From Ichthyophonus hoferi (lineage: Eukaryota > Opisthokonta > Ichthyosporea > Ichthyophonida > Ichthyophonidae), in assembly GCA_002751075.1 (NCBI GenBank), contig NAOQ01000587.1, positions 1,840 through 34,496 on the forward strand: 32,657 nucleotides of DNA. The letters run 5' to 3'. Numbering within the stretch: the first letter of the stretch is position 1; each line of letters starts with the position of its first letter. A model generated the notes under the pieces. The model had not been told where the DNA came from and did no database searches. It saw nothing but the letters and a program-made list of their open reading frames with translations. This document shows, piece after piece, positions 1 to 12,100 of the stretch. Both the position numbers and the translations under genes were made by a program.

Positions 1-4
1 CATA

Positions 5-38
<34 letters not shown>

Positions 39-65
39 CATATATACATACATATACACATATAC

Positions 66-97
<32 letters not shown>
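1..97. repeat. CATA/TATA microsatellite
   Basis: The window opens with about 97 bases of imperfect (cata)n and (tata)n tetranucleotide repeat. It lies in the intron downstream of the last visible exon of the BRPF-like gene. Bases 98-216, up to the exon's splice donor, look like ordinary intron sequence. No coding signal is seen here. Confidence 0.9.
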
Positions 98-98
<1 letters not shown>

Positions 99-216
99 CC
101 TATAAGCAATGAATACAACTAAATAAGAATTACTTGATGCAATACATTAGGTACTAATTGTTCATTAAAAGTAAGTGAATGTAATTGGCCAACTACTGCT
201 TTCTCCAATCACATAC

Positions 217-2333
217 CTTTCTCTATGCGATCGATCAACATTTCTAATTGGTCATTCGTGATCTGCTCAAAACCCTCGGTCTTTCTTTCAGCATTGACCA
301 TTGAGAGCCACTCTATATCCTGTAGGCAATAAACATTACGTAAGAATATAAAAGAATTTACATTTTTTTGCCCACACACCTCTTAACATTTTTCCTACCC
401 AATCACAAGAACTGCCATTAGGACATATAGCCAGTAACATCACTTCCTATAATACTATATATAGTCTCCCATCTATGCCCTACCATTGGCTAGTCTTACC
501 TCTTCCGTCATGTCATAGTCCACTCTTTCCTCCTGTTCCTCTGCTGTTTGTTCTGTTAAAATTACAGACCAAGCATTAACAATCTGGCACCATGCTCCAC
601 AGATATATATCATGAGCTTATGGAAACAAATTCATTAAAAATTATAGACAAATACATAAAGAACAATAAAAACATAAAACAAGATAGCCAATAAGATTAA
701 GATATAAACTTTAAAACATACCCACAAATAGTACCAAACCCTCTTTAGTAACAGGCTTTCTTGCGTTTTCATTGAGTGGCAGCTCTGACCATCGTGACTC
801 TGGTCCAACAGCCCCTTCCTTCTTTACCTTTTATTGATTGGCCAAACACCAATAGGGAGTAGAGAGAGGGCGACAGAAGAAGATGATGATGGTATAGTTA
901 GATATCAGGAGGAGGGGGTGTGACCGTAGCCCAATGGTAAGACAGTAGGCATGGTGGTAACACAATTTAACTGTGCTTTAGGACCAATACACACATAGGA
1001 TGAGAGTATTTTAGTATAATGTGGGCATGATCTCTCAAACTTACCTACCAATTAGAACTCAACACGTCACCATCATCGCTTTACAATCCTGCAAAAGCAA
1101 TTAAGTACTTCCTTTTGTATTCTATTCAAGAATGATATGTATCCCTTACTCTTATTGGTTTTTGAATTTTAACTTGAAAGTTATAATTAAATCATGAATG
1201 ATACTGATCAATATATATTGATTTACATACAACCTGCAATAACCTTTACACATATACTAATATACTTTTAAACGGTTTGTTAAATGTAACAAATATATCT
1301 GATTGCTCTAGTCATACAGACGATAGACAACACAGTACGACCTATATCTTTATTGGTTATATTTAAAACCGTTATTATAAACCACTAAAGACAGTTCCTA
1401 TTGGTCAACATTGGAATTAAAATCTTATAAGAATAATAAAGCATTTAGAAGTTTGATGAAGAGAGCACGGCACAGAACAAGGAAATCAACCAATAAGGAG
1501 GAGCTTACAAGCGTGTGATGGGTGTAAAGTTGGTCCTGATTCCGATCGGGCTGAACGAAATTAAGAAGTGCGTAGGTGTCCAATTGAGTATCCACACCAT
1601 CTATCTCTACATCTATAAATAAAAACGTTAATTAGATTCAATGAATAAGGTCCATTTCATTGGTTTTTTTATCAGGATGATACTCACATAGTGTACAACC
1701 AATTACAAAGAAGCATTAAATGTAATGCAATCTTACAAAGAAAGTTATAATTGATGGCAGAATGAAATACTAATCTGAAATGAGATACTCTGATGTGGTC
1801 CGGTTTACATGTCATAGTCGACCCGGATCGGCCCGAATGATATAAATTTACTACGAACCATATTAGAATATGTGCATTAAGCATACATCCATCTAAGATC
1901 ATATGAATTAATCCTCAAGTAACCAATAGGCATAGAGTACAAGCATGAAAGATATGAAGCTCCCTGATATAGACCAACAATATTATTATATTCCCTAAGA
2001 CAAGGTCCAATCAATAGACCTATACACTGAATATCCAATGATATCACCCAGATAGAGTCTCTGTTATATAGTATATAGTTCACTACTATTGGATATAGCG
2101 ACCATTTAATTAAGTTATAAACACACTAATATATTATAATACCACCTTTATATATATTACTACTATAGATAGTTTTTAGAACAAGTGAATATCATAAATA
2201 TTATCCACTCGCAATAACTAATTATAATTTAATTTTAATGCACAGTACCTATTAGTGTACTAGGTTGAGGTCCCAGAATAAACGTCACACCATATCCGTG
2301 ATGAGTGTAGCTGTCAGTACTGACATCACTCTC
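217..2333 (-). CDS. BRPF1: BRPF/peregrin-like chromatin reader, exons before the PHD region (3' part off window)
   Basis: Five minus-strand exons share consistent intron phases: 2333-2249, 1612-1509, 827-722, 552-500 and 319-217. The last three read ...GLVLFVEQTAEEQEER, VDYDMTEE and DIEWLSMVNAERKTEG, ending in LEMLIDRIEK. This lines up with the segment of BRPF1/2/3 just before the PHD-knuckle-PHD module (FIEKSAEEL..EVEYDMDEED..WL..MN..RKTEG...FEFLMDRLEK). BRPF proteins are scaffolds of the MOZ/MORF and HBO1 histone acetyltransferase complexes in the nucleus. That role is family knowledge; the PHD, bromo and PWWP domains would lie beyond the left edge. Exon 1612-1509 (VEIDGVDTQLDTYALLNF) may match the VEVD... 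segment of BRPF1. Exon 2333-2249 is supported only by splice sites and phase. JADE and EPC proteins share a weaker version of this signature but fit less well. The introns between exons hold no other recognised gene. Confidence 0.68.
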
Positions 2334-2607
2334 CTGCTATTGGGTGAGGGAGATATTAAAAACTGTATCAAAATACATGAAGATCAAAAATGATTGGCTG
2401 TATATCAGACATATAATTGGTACTCCTTTTACTAATCTAATCTAACTTCAATCTGGTACCCAATTACATTAATGCAGCCATTTCAAATTCATTGGCTAAT
2501 AGGACCACATCTTTTTTTGATTGGAAGATAATTACATAAACACTTAAAGTGATTAATAGATGGGCGTTGCTCTTCAGGTAACCAATAAGGAATCAAAAGT
2601 TTCATAC

Positions 2608-3782
2608 CTCAACAACCCTTAAACCAATCATTTTAAAGCATAGAAACTGGGTGCAACAAAGCATAAGAAACGGGAGAGGTGCAAAATAAACCTTTAAATA
2701 GCTGGATATGATTGGTTGGATATATAGTCTTAGCATAGCAACCGAAAAAAAAAATATAATAAAAACAATGAATTATTAGAGATAATACATTGAGAGGTAT
2801 ATATATATAATATGCAAATACATATTAGACACCTACATATATATATAAATACATGCACATACACACATGCATGCATACCCTCTTATCTCTCTCTCTACAA
2901 CCACACACAGCCCCACACGCTACCAACCATTACAGCCTTTATCATCTCCTCCGTCCTCCCCCTCCAAGACTTGTCATCCTTAGGTGGCAAGAGTATTTCC
3001 TCTAGCCTTGCCCTTGGCTGTTCAAAGGTATTAGGTGGACATCCTCTTCCCGTATGGGAGGATGTATGTGTTCTAGAAGCAGTAGATGGGTCGTTGTGTG
3101 GAGTATCTGGGGGATCATCACTTTTTACACGACTGAGCTTGAAGAAGCTTTCAATAGTGTTTTGACATCTGCTTTGGGTTATCATGGGTGAGAGAGGAAG
3201 AAAGGGAGATAGGTTAAGAATATTAGGAGAAAATAAAACATATACAAGCGTATGTATGCACATGAAACATATAAGCACACACATACATAATTACAGAGGA
3301 ATGCGTATATGCCATGCACTAATGCCTTTATAAGTGTATAGCAACCAGGCAGAGAAGGCAATTATTGGCTTTTATTCAACACATTTTATACTAACACATA
3401 GTATCCCAGTTCACTTGCTTACCAATCAGTTGAAAAGGAATATAAACAACATCAAAAGAAACCATAATACTACGTATCTAAATGTAGCAACCTAGTAGTG
3501 CATATCATCAATATCCATTGTTAAGAAATATGAAAACAGGGGGGGAAAGAGGGGCGAAGTTATTGTAATGCAAGGAAGACGATTGAAATTTATGAGAATT
3601 ATGGTAGGTATAGGTGAGTTTATGGGCCGGAGGAGAAAGAGAAAAAGAAAAGAAAAAGAAAAAGTGAAGTGTAGGTGGTCATACTTCGCATTGACTGACG
3701 GAATGGGTCGGATTTTCATAGGTTCTCGTTCTAAAGAAAGGTCTGTGGGTTCACTAGATAAAAACATGACGTATTTTACCAT
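2608..3782 (-). CDS. Putative 5' exons of the BRPF-like gene, with a PIP-box motif
   Basis: Candidate exon 3782-3685 begins ATG (MVKYVMFLSSEPTDLS...) and ends in phase 2 at donor gtatga. It joins in frame to 3168-2934, whose acceptor follows a long pyrimidine tract. The joint reads IRPIPSVNAKCQNTIESFFK, containing QNTIESFF, a canonical PCNA-interacting QxxIxxFF motif followed by a basic stretch. The remainder is Ser/Thr/Pro-rich and looks disordered (DDPPDTPHND, then RARLEEILLPP). The donor after the second exon is uncertain: gtaatg gives phase 0, while gtagcg with exon end 2924 gives phase 1. A 39-bp exon at 2646-2608 would connect in phase 0 to exon 2333-2249 of the BRPF-like gene. Alternatively, these exons are a separate small PIP-box gene; IRPIPS...QNTIESFFKLS recalls the PCLAF/PAF15 motif (VRPTP.WQKGIGEFFRLS). 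An in-frame stop lies just upstream of the ATG, so the start is plausible but not proven. Confidence 0.4.
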
Positions 3783-4849
3783 GAAGTACTATAGAAACCT
3801 AAGTTAATGAAGAAAAGTTAAAAGTACTATATAAAATGTATAGAGTATATGTACGGTAGAAGGGTGCTAGATAAAAATTCACGTTTGGTACTACGAGGCT
3901 AGATACTTACTAAGTATAAAGCGAATTAAAAGGAAAAAGTTTAATAAATACAAAGAAATATAGAAAATACATTTAGAAATTCTATATTGTAATTATAATA
4001 CATACTATATACTTCACATTACTGTATAAATATACTAGTTATTAATTATACCTATTGCCATTGCATACATTAATTCCATTCATTATTGTACATAATCACA
4101 TAAAGTATTTATCGTCCATTTTACACCAATCATATGTTCATTAAAATTAGTATTGTAATTCAATTGGTCAATAATTTTTGGAATGTGATTAATACCGCTA
4201 TGTTAGTAAATTTACAGTTCTTGTAGAACAAAAAGTAAATATTACTGTCAATAAATGATCGAGAGTAATATAATAGCTATTATTACTATAGAATAATATA
4301 ATTGTTTTTGTTAATATAGATAGTATATTATATAATTAGTATAGAATAATATAGCAATTTTTCTTTATATAGTGAGTTTCGCAGTTGAAGAATATAAAAC
4401 CAGTTTCATTATAAGCAAATAATAATATTGAGAAATATATGTACAATCCATACTATTTTGTATATAACTACAGCATTAAATTAGTTATAATTTTACTACT
4501 ATAACAGTATATTGATAAAATAAGCTGGATTTGAGGTGTATTATGGAACTCTACGCCAAACAGACTAACAATGAAGCATATTCAACTAGAATGCTAAGCA
4601 TAAGCGTTACGCCTACTACAATTCAATGAAATCTCAGACCAACATGTTATTATGTTGGAGTAATGTATGACTATAAACAATTCCTAATATTTCGTTTTAT
4701 TTGTAGTACCTTGCTTATAATTCACTACAATAAAGCTATTATATCAAGTATGGTAAACCAAGTGTATGCAAAATATTAATTTTCAAGAAATCTGTAGAGG
4801 TAGGTATAAAGGTCTATGTCTGTTTTATTAATCAAAACTTATGATATAA

Positions 4850-5020
4850 TGTAATATAGTATGGTGTAATTTAATACAATACAATATAATACAGTAAAAT
4901 ATCATGTGATATAATATAATATAATATAGTATAATATAGTATAGTATAATATAGTATAGTATAATATAGAACAATATAATACAATATAGTATACTATAAT
5001 ACGATTTAATATCATATATA
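4850..5020. repeat. Degenerate ATA/TATAGTATA simple repeat
   Basis: A run of short units of the type ataatatagtat, with many single-base changes, made almost only of A, T and an occasional G or C. Typical slippage-generated low-complexity DNA in an intergenic region. Confidence 0.85.
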
Positions 5021-5067
5021 TTGATGTGTATAAAAGTATGAATTCAATAAAAGGGTAATAAATTGAT

Positions 5068-5340
5068 ATATTGTCCAAATGTTTTAAATGTGTATTATCT
5101 AGAGGACCTATTACAGGGCCTGATTAAATTTAAATTACGTACGTTTATTAGTTATACCTATAATGATATAATTAAATCTTCAATAAAGAAATACAAGTAT
5201 AATGACCTATATGTCTGTTCTACATATCAAAACATTCAGTATATTGTCCATTTGTTTTCCTGTGTATTATCTAGAAAACATATTAAATGGCTTGATTAGA
5301 TTTAAAATTATAAGTTTTATTGGATATAGTTATAATAAGA
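5068..5340. repeat. Two-copy diverged direct duplication
   Basis: Bases about 5068-5172 and 5232-5337 are direct copies about 165 bases apart. Both contain atattgtcca, then tgtgtattatctaga, then cctattacagggcctgatta or cattaaatggcttgatta, then a shared aaatta...gtttattag/ggatat tail. The copies differ by many substitutions, so the duplication is old. No coding potential was recognised. Confidence 0.65.
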
Positions 5341-5638
5341 CAATTGTGACGTAACTAGAACAATTGTAATATAGTAATATCATTTATAATACAGTATATT
5401 ACAATGTATATGATTATTTTTTAAAACCCTAAATGGACAAATAGAGAGTCAATGTACAAATATACACAGTAAGATAATAATATTTAATACAGCATATTGT
5501 ATATTATATATCTGAATTTGTTATTATTTATTTTTAATTTTCTATATACTACTTAGTTAGTATGAAACACCTCGTTCAGGTATTTATATCTCATCTGATG
5601 GAACCACAGTTTAATATTACTACCAATCAACAGTCAAC

Positions 5639-8600
5639 TTATACGAGAAATGCTATTCGTTGAAGTAAAGCGTCTTGACCATATTTAGCCAATAAAAATT
5701 CATTTGATTGGTCCGTTCTTAGAACATGGTCGTCGTGCTCATTCCAGAGATCTACCAAGACATTCAAATGATTAGAGAAATAACTTATACAATTGCAATA
5801 GCAGTAATGTTCTACGTATATTAAGGGCCAAAGGCGACGTTTACATGCACATCAAGAGAACCAGATCATAATGTAATACACATGTATATATACCTACACA
5901 TATATACATACATCCATACATAATGCGTGCTAAAGATGTATATGGGTATACCTTTATCTGACCAAACGTCTGTTACTTAGCATATTTATGTATAAATGTA
6001 TAGATGTATGTGTGTATATGTGTGTATGTATGTATATACAGATGTGTTTATGTGTGCAATTTTATTTATGAAAGGCTAGATGGATATTGCATAGGTAAAT
6101 CAAAGGAAATTGATGACAATAGCGTAATACATGGTAAAGATTTATATACATATAACTACATGAACAAAAATATTTCTTAGCACACGCACATATATAAAAA
6201 TAAGAATGCATGCAAATAAATAGAACAAATACATGGGTTGGTTGACACATTAAAGTAAATAAGCAAGATGATTGGATATAAAGTATATTACTTTTATCTA
6301 ACCCGGTAGATAAGTATGATTCACATGCATCCACATTCCCCGAGGACCAATAAAGTCCCTCTATCACTGTGCTCCTGTTCACTTCATATATATCACACAC
6401 GGTATCAATAAACCTGATTGGTTCGACAGGGTTAGGGTCCCTGTTAACCATTGGTAGAAAACTCACCATACAATACGTGTATAAATTAATTATGATAGCT
6501 GTGGATATTTGCACAACTCTATGCTTGGCTGGTTGATCCCGTCACCTAATCATATATAGTACATATATTTTATAATATAAATGAATAGTATATATATATA
6601 CTCCTTATTATATGTAGTAATGATAACGCGCACTGGTCATGTTAATATAAAAACCAATAAATTTCTCCGTATATTATACTAATTAGACTATATCATATCA
6701 CCAATAGCATAGTAAAAAGACCTAGATCCAAGGATATTTCCACACTTTATAATATTAAAGCCAATCGTCATTAAAGTAATGTAGGAGATATGAAATAGAA
6801 ATTAATACTTACCTATTGATACATAGATAAAAAAATAAGATAAATAATAGCTAGGTAGCGTTGATAAACCAGATTATTAGCTTATAAATACTATTATTAA
6901 TAAATACAGACTGTAACATTGTAAAACGTGTACAATTGTGCTAAGAGAATAAAGAGAGAGTAAAACAAGAAAGGGGCAATCCTATTACTATAGAAAAGCG
7001 GTAAAAATTTGATTTAAAAAAGAGAAAAACAATATTATAGGTACAGAAAATATATAGGATTGATTTAGAAAAGAGAAGAAAGAAATCGAAGGACAAAGGG
7101 GTACTAAACAGAAAAACTAAGTTATAGTGTAACTGTATCGACTGTGAAAAAAGAATAAAGAGATCAGACGGTTAGGGTGTTATGACGGTGTTATGACGGT
7201 GTTATGACGGTGTTATGACGGTGTTATGACGAGGTAAGGTACCTTTTAACTTTGTCATCATTTACTAGAGCGTCCCTGTCATTATTTAATCCTACACACT
7301 GTGTACTGGTATTTGTCACTGATTGTGATGATTTCCTTGGTGTATGTTCACCTAGATAAAAACAAAAAGATAGAAAGGTTAGATGAATGTGTGTCAATGC
7401 ATGTCTTTGGTTTTTATAGAGTATTATCTATGGCTAGAAATTAGATCCAAACACTATATATGGCTAGAAATTAGATCTAAACACTATATATGGTTATAAA
7501 TTAGATCCAAACACTATATATGGCTAGAAATTAGATCTAAACACTATATATGGTTATAAATTAGATCTAAACACTATATATGGCTAGAAATTAGACCCAA
7601 ACACTATATATGGCTATAAATTAGAGCTAAAGATTATATATAGCTAGAAATTAGATCCAAACACCATATATGGCTATGATTTCTATTATAATACTATCTA
7701 TGGTTATGATTTAAATTACAATACCATATTTGGTTATGATTGGAAGTAGAACACTGTATATGACTATGATTTGAATAATCCTATAATATATGGCTATAAT
7801 TTAATTGTAATACTAAATATGGCTATGATTTAGACGGTCAATCCATCCACGCATATAGGGTATACAGAGTAAATCACTTATAAATGGCATATATATAGTT
7901 TCATACTTACACGCATAGATTCAACTGCCTATATAACCACACACCTACATATGTAATTAAATAGCTAATTATACATACACAGAATTATATATATATCATT
8001 GTATTAAACCATGTAGATATGTATATGTACATGCATACTGTACATATACATATATATCTGATTAATACACTCCCTGTCATGGCAGTCAATAAATGCATTC
8101 TAGTGCAGTTACTTTAATTTCTGTTTCATCTCACCCCTCCGCACCAATCACATACATGCTATACAATAAATACCCCTTTCCGTCCCTAGGCATCTGATAT
8201 GCCTCCAATCACCGACCCCCCACCCTACTCTACAGTCCCAATTACTAATAAGAGATAGTAAGTAACTTTGTACCATCGCAATACACCAATCAACACGTCT
8301 ATTTGTGGATGTGACAACCAATCACCTCCCTCATGCCTTACTCCTACAGTTACCATTGGTTGTAGACCGGGATACTCTCTTATTTGGTGGCGTGCGATTG
8401 GGCTGTGATTTTAACACCTTCCTCTGTGACTTTCTACGAGTAGTCATCCCGCTCGCACCTATAGTATCATCAAGTATAGCCGAGTTTAATGCAACCACAG
8501 TAGTAATTGGTTTATTTGGACCTGTGGAATTACACATATGCGTTGTTCCTAATTCTTAGTATTTATTTTATCTTAATATATAGGATATTACTTGTATTCC

Positions 8601-9160
8601 TGTTTTTATTTTGACTAAATTTTTATTGAAAATCAAAAATGGGCTAATAACATTAATACGGTTGGAGAAAAGGAATAGATAGTATTAAGCCTGCATAGAT
8701 ACATGCACACATATTTGTATTTATACACATATATACCAGCATATGTACAACATACACACATATCCACGTAGTCAAAGCGTCTAACACAACAACGCCTCTT
8801 TTATATCCTGAACTCGGCCACGGCACACACATCTAAACCTAACTTCACCTACACCTACCCCAATACATATCAAAGCGACCGTAACACTTACCCTCTTTCT
8901 CATGTCTCTTCGTAGATATTCCCTCCCTCTCCGCGCTAGAAGGTTCATGCACCTTTTCACTTTTTCTCTTCTTGGTTTTTGGTCCAATCACGGTTGGCTC
9001 GGGGGACTGCGGAATGGACTCCTTGGAAGTTTCATCCTTAAGCAGACGTACGGCCCTTTGTACACGTGAGTGCAGTTTTTTTTTGATACGCTCCTTCACA
9101 GACTGCCACGTGCGGCCAGTAAACTGAGCACAAGTTTGAATTGGAGAATAAGGGATAGAG

Positions 9161-9196
<36 letters not shown>

Positions 9197-12100
9197 TGAC
9201 TAATGGACAAATAACTATAATTAAGAAAGTTTGCATTATTGGTTAACACAAAACGTGATAATATACTACTGTATACCATTATGTGTCATGGAACGAACAT
9301 AAATTTACAAGTCACGCATCTATATTCACTATATATACTCTTTTATAATTATATTACATTATTAACAAATATTTCTGGACCGAAACCTGGACAGAAATAA
9401 CTCCTCAAGACAGTCGTGTATATCATTCCATATATGGCTAATCGCTATCCCATCATGTATTGACTTACTTTAGGCGCTAATCTCCTATATAGGTTATCTC
9501 CAGCCAATGAAAACGTGCCTCCCTGTTGATAGTACTCCACAATCAAATCAACAATATTGTTATCTTCAGCCTCAGTATACATTCTTAGTTTAATTGGTTT
9601 ACTGGTTTGCCGCACCTTCTTTGGTATTATCTGTACCTTCTTGACATTGGTTAATCACCAGGACAATAGAAAGGAAGTGAGAGAGAGATCAATTGGAGAG
9701 AAACCGCCAATAAACTAGCGCCTATACGTCACATCATGTGACTGTAGGTGGTCAAAAGAAAAGATGTATCTATATACACTATAAAGATTGTGATCTGTAC
9801 TTATTCATTAATATATGAATTTAGATGATAATAGCTCGTGCATGTATGCATATATTTATAACATGCCGACTCATATCCTAGCATAATATAATAATATATA
9901 CTATATATTATATATAGACAATACTAAATATACGTATATAAATAATCATAAACATATTCAACATCCAATCCAATCAAAAAACAGAAAAACATATATACAC
10001 ATATAGTCGCTATAATTTCTTTCATTACTATACCTATGAAGTATAATCTCCAAAGTAATACTCTACACTAATGAACTAAACCCATGGTATCCTTTCTTCT
10101 ACTCTGGCCCACCCTTCTGTAACAGTTCATTTGCTTTACATCCCATTATCTTTTCTTTATATATTACTCACCATTCCAAGCTTTGCTAGACTATCAACAT
10201 TATTTGTCTCAACAACATCATCCATGACCTGTTGTTTCTTACAATGAGTTATGTTCTTCTCTCTATTCCCTAATCGTTCTTTACTGTAAATGTCACCTAT
10301 ATATGTATACACTTTCCTTCATATGTTACTGGCCTTTTCAGGGTTTGCTGGAACATTCATAACACCATTACTATGTTCTTTCTCTATTGGTTGGTGTGTA
10401 TCATTATTAGTTACGTTTTATTATCAACCTTACCTATATCCTTAAACTTCAATTTTTTCTCATGTTTACTTACCTTGTCATTATTTGACTCCATCTTTTC
10501 CCCACGGTTTCGTAATTTCATCTCATATGCAGATATTGGTCGTTCAGCCTTCCGGTTTCGTTTATCAATCGTCAGTGTTTCATTGGATGACATTAATTTG
10601 GCACCTTCGTCAATTATATGTGGTCTGTAAATAAATATGTAATAACGGTGTTATAATACAACGTAGTAATAGGTGTAGAAACGTAAATAAAAAAGGAAAG
10701 ATTATCTTAGTATGGGAAATGCATATATATATATATTTCTATAGAGTGACAGTATTCGAAGTTTAAGTATAATTCATTTAGAGTTGTGGTAATGTAAACC
10801 CGTACATAGAACATACATGTATTGCTGATGTTTGTTCGGTATATAAACACCAAGTAGGGGTAGTAATAAAGTGTATTTGTATATAGGTATATATGAAAAT
10901 GGTCTGTAAAACAAATAGAACAACAACAAATAGAGCTATTAGATCCTGTCCAGACTTAGTAATCATCGTTATGACACTTTTATGTCATGTGACATGCGCC
11001 CAATGAATATTCAATAGCTTCCGACATCCTTCTTACCTAATACGATAATTTTCCATACCAATGATTTTATCCTGTCGAACACATTCGTATATACACTGAT
11101 TGGAGTACTGTAAAAAGTTAGAGGAAATAAATAAGGATTCAAGGAGTACTATAAGAGAAAGAATATTGGGTTTTGACATTTTCACAACACTAATAAATTA
11201 TTATTTTCTACTCACTCGATATATATATATAAGTCCAGAAACTTATTGCAAGATTAAAATTGTTCGATGTTTGAAACATCACGTCCATCCCACTTTAAAT
11301 TTTAATTTTAATTTTTATAATGTTGGAATTGAATGTGATCAAGTCAATGGAGTAAACTTTTATTGAAGAGTACTATACTATCACATTAGTATATCAATGA
11401 TACTATTAGTATATCTGTCACACAACATGATAGATATTAATAGTTTCCCCAAAAACCATGAATAAAAAGCACATAAAATAATCATTAAAACATATCCGCG
11501 GCCGCTCTACTACCTTTATGTTAATGATAAACTATCTTTCTATTAGATATCACTGTATGAATTAATACTAACGTCATATTGTTATCTCAGTCACTATAAC
11601 AATATGTTTATATATCATTTGAATGTCATCGAGACCAATATATACATGGTTACATACATAGCTATTAATATATATGCGCACAAAGAAATACACCCAAAAC
11701 AAAACATACAGAACCCTCCTTTGGTTTTGGTTCTAGTCTAGAGCAGAGTCTAGCAAACAGGTCCACCTGACCACCCACAGTACCCCCATGTCTCTATATC
11801 GATCAATAATAATAATCAAAATATTATACTAACATATAACTAAATAGATTTAATTGATATAGGATTGGGCAGTCTAAGTTTAGTGCTCCGCGTAAGGCTT
11901 TTCACTGGGTTATTTTATACAAGGAAGAAACATGTGGGTTTTGGTTTTTTTCATTGTGTGTAACTAGTGAAAATATAGATATTTAAAAATAACCGGACAA
12001 ACATAACTCTGGGCGCTTAATGCTTATCAGACCAAAACACTTCTAATGCAAGTGTTGGAATATGTGAGTAAAACGAGTTAATGGTGGTGTATGAAAGGAA

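Larger units (their letters stand above)
3783..5638. other. Intergenic region between RAP1 and the BRPF-like gene
   Basis: About 1.86 kb without a supported gene. It is very AT-rich and holds an ATA-type simple repeat (about 4850-5020) and a diverged direct duplication (about 5068-5340), described separately. The end near 5639 should contain the RAP1 3' UTR: on the minus strand an AATAAA hexamer lies at 5532-5527, about 107 bases past the stop codon. The end near 3783 should contain the promoter of the next gene, but no TATA or initiator motif stood out. Confidence 0.6.

Noticed and set aside
1045-1090. Possible small exon between BRPF-like exons (gcag acceptor, gtaggt donor on minus)
   Set aside because: All three frames contain stops.
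2812-3165. Plus-strand open frame of 117 codons
   Set aside because: It is antisense to the candidate minus-strand PIP-box exon, begins in low-complexity ACAT repeats and lacks family similarity; the minus strand has the splice-compatible reading.
3568-3807. Plus-strand Lys/Arg-rich open frame
   Set aside because: Its basic run comes from a purine-rich stretch that is the pyrimidine tract of a minus-strand intron, and it overlaps the minus-strand ATG exon in antisense.
7172-7177. TTAGGG telomere-like hexamer within the RAP1 gene
   Set aside because: A single copy only; an interstitial telomeric repeat would need several tandem units.
7421-7840. Regular 30-bp repeats resembling a CRISPR array
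   Set aside because: The repeats are head to tail without unique spacers and lie in an animal intron; it is a minisatellite.
8305-8559. Plus-strand open frame of 84 codons
   Set aside because: Antisense to RAP1 exon 8, which has matching splice sites and phases on the minus strand.
10310-10362. Possible extra RAP1 exon (acceptor ttccag, reading QTLKRPVTYEGK)
   Set aside because: No acceptable donor before the in-frame stop; exons 4 and 5 already join in phase without it.
10373-10630. Plus-strand hydrophobic open frame
   Set aside because: Antisense to RAP1 exon 4; its hydrophobic look is the mirror of a Lys/Glu-rich exon.
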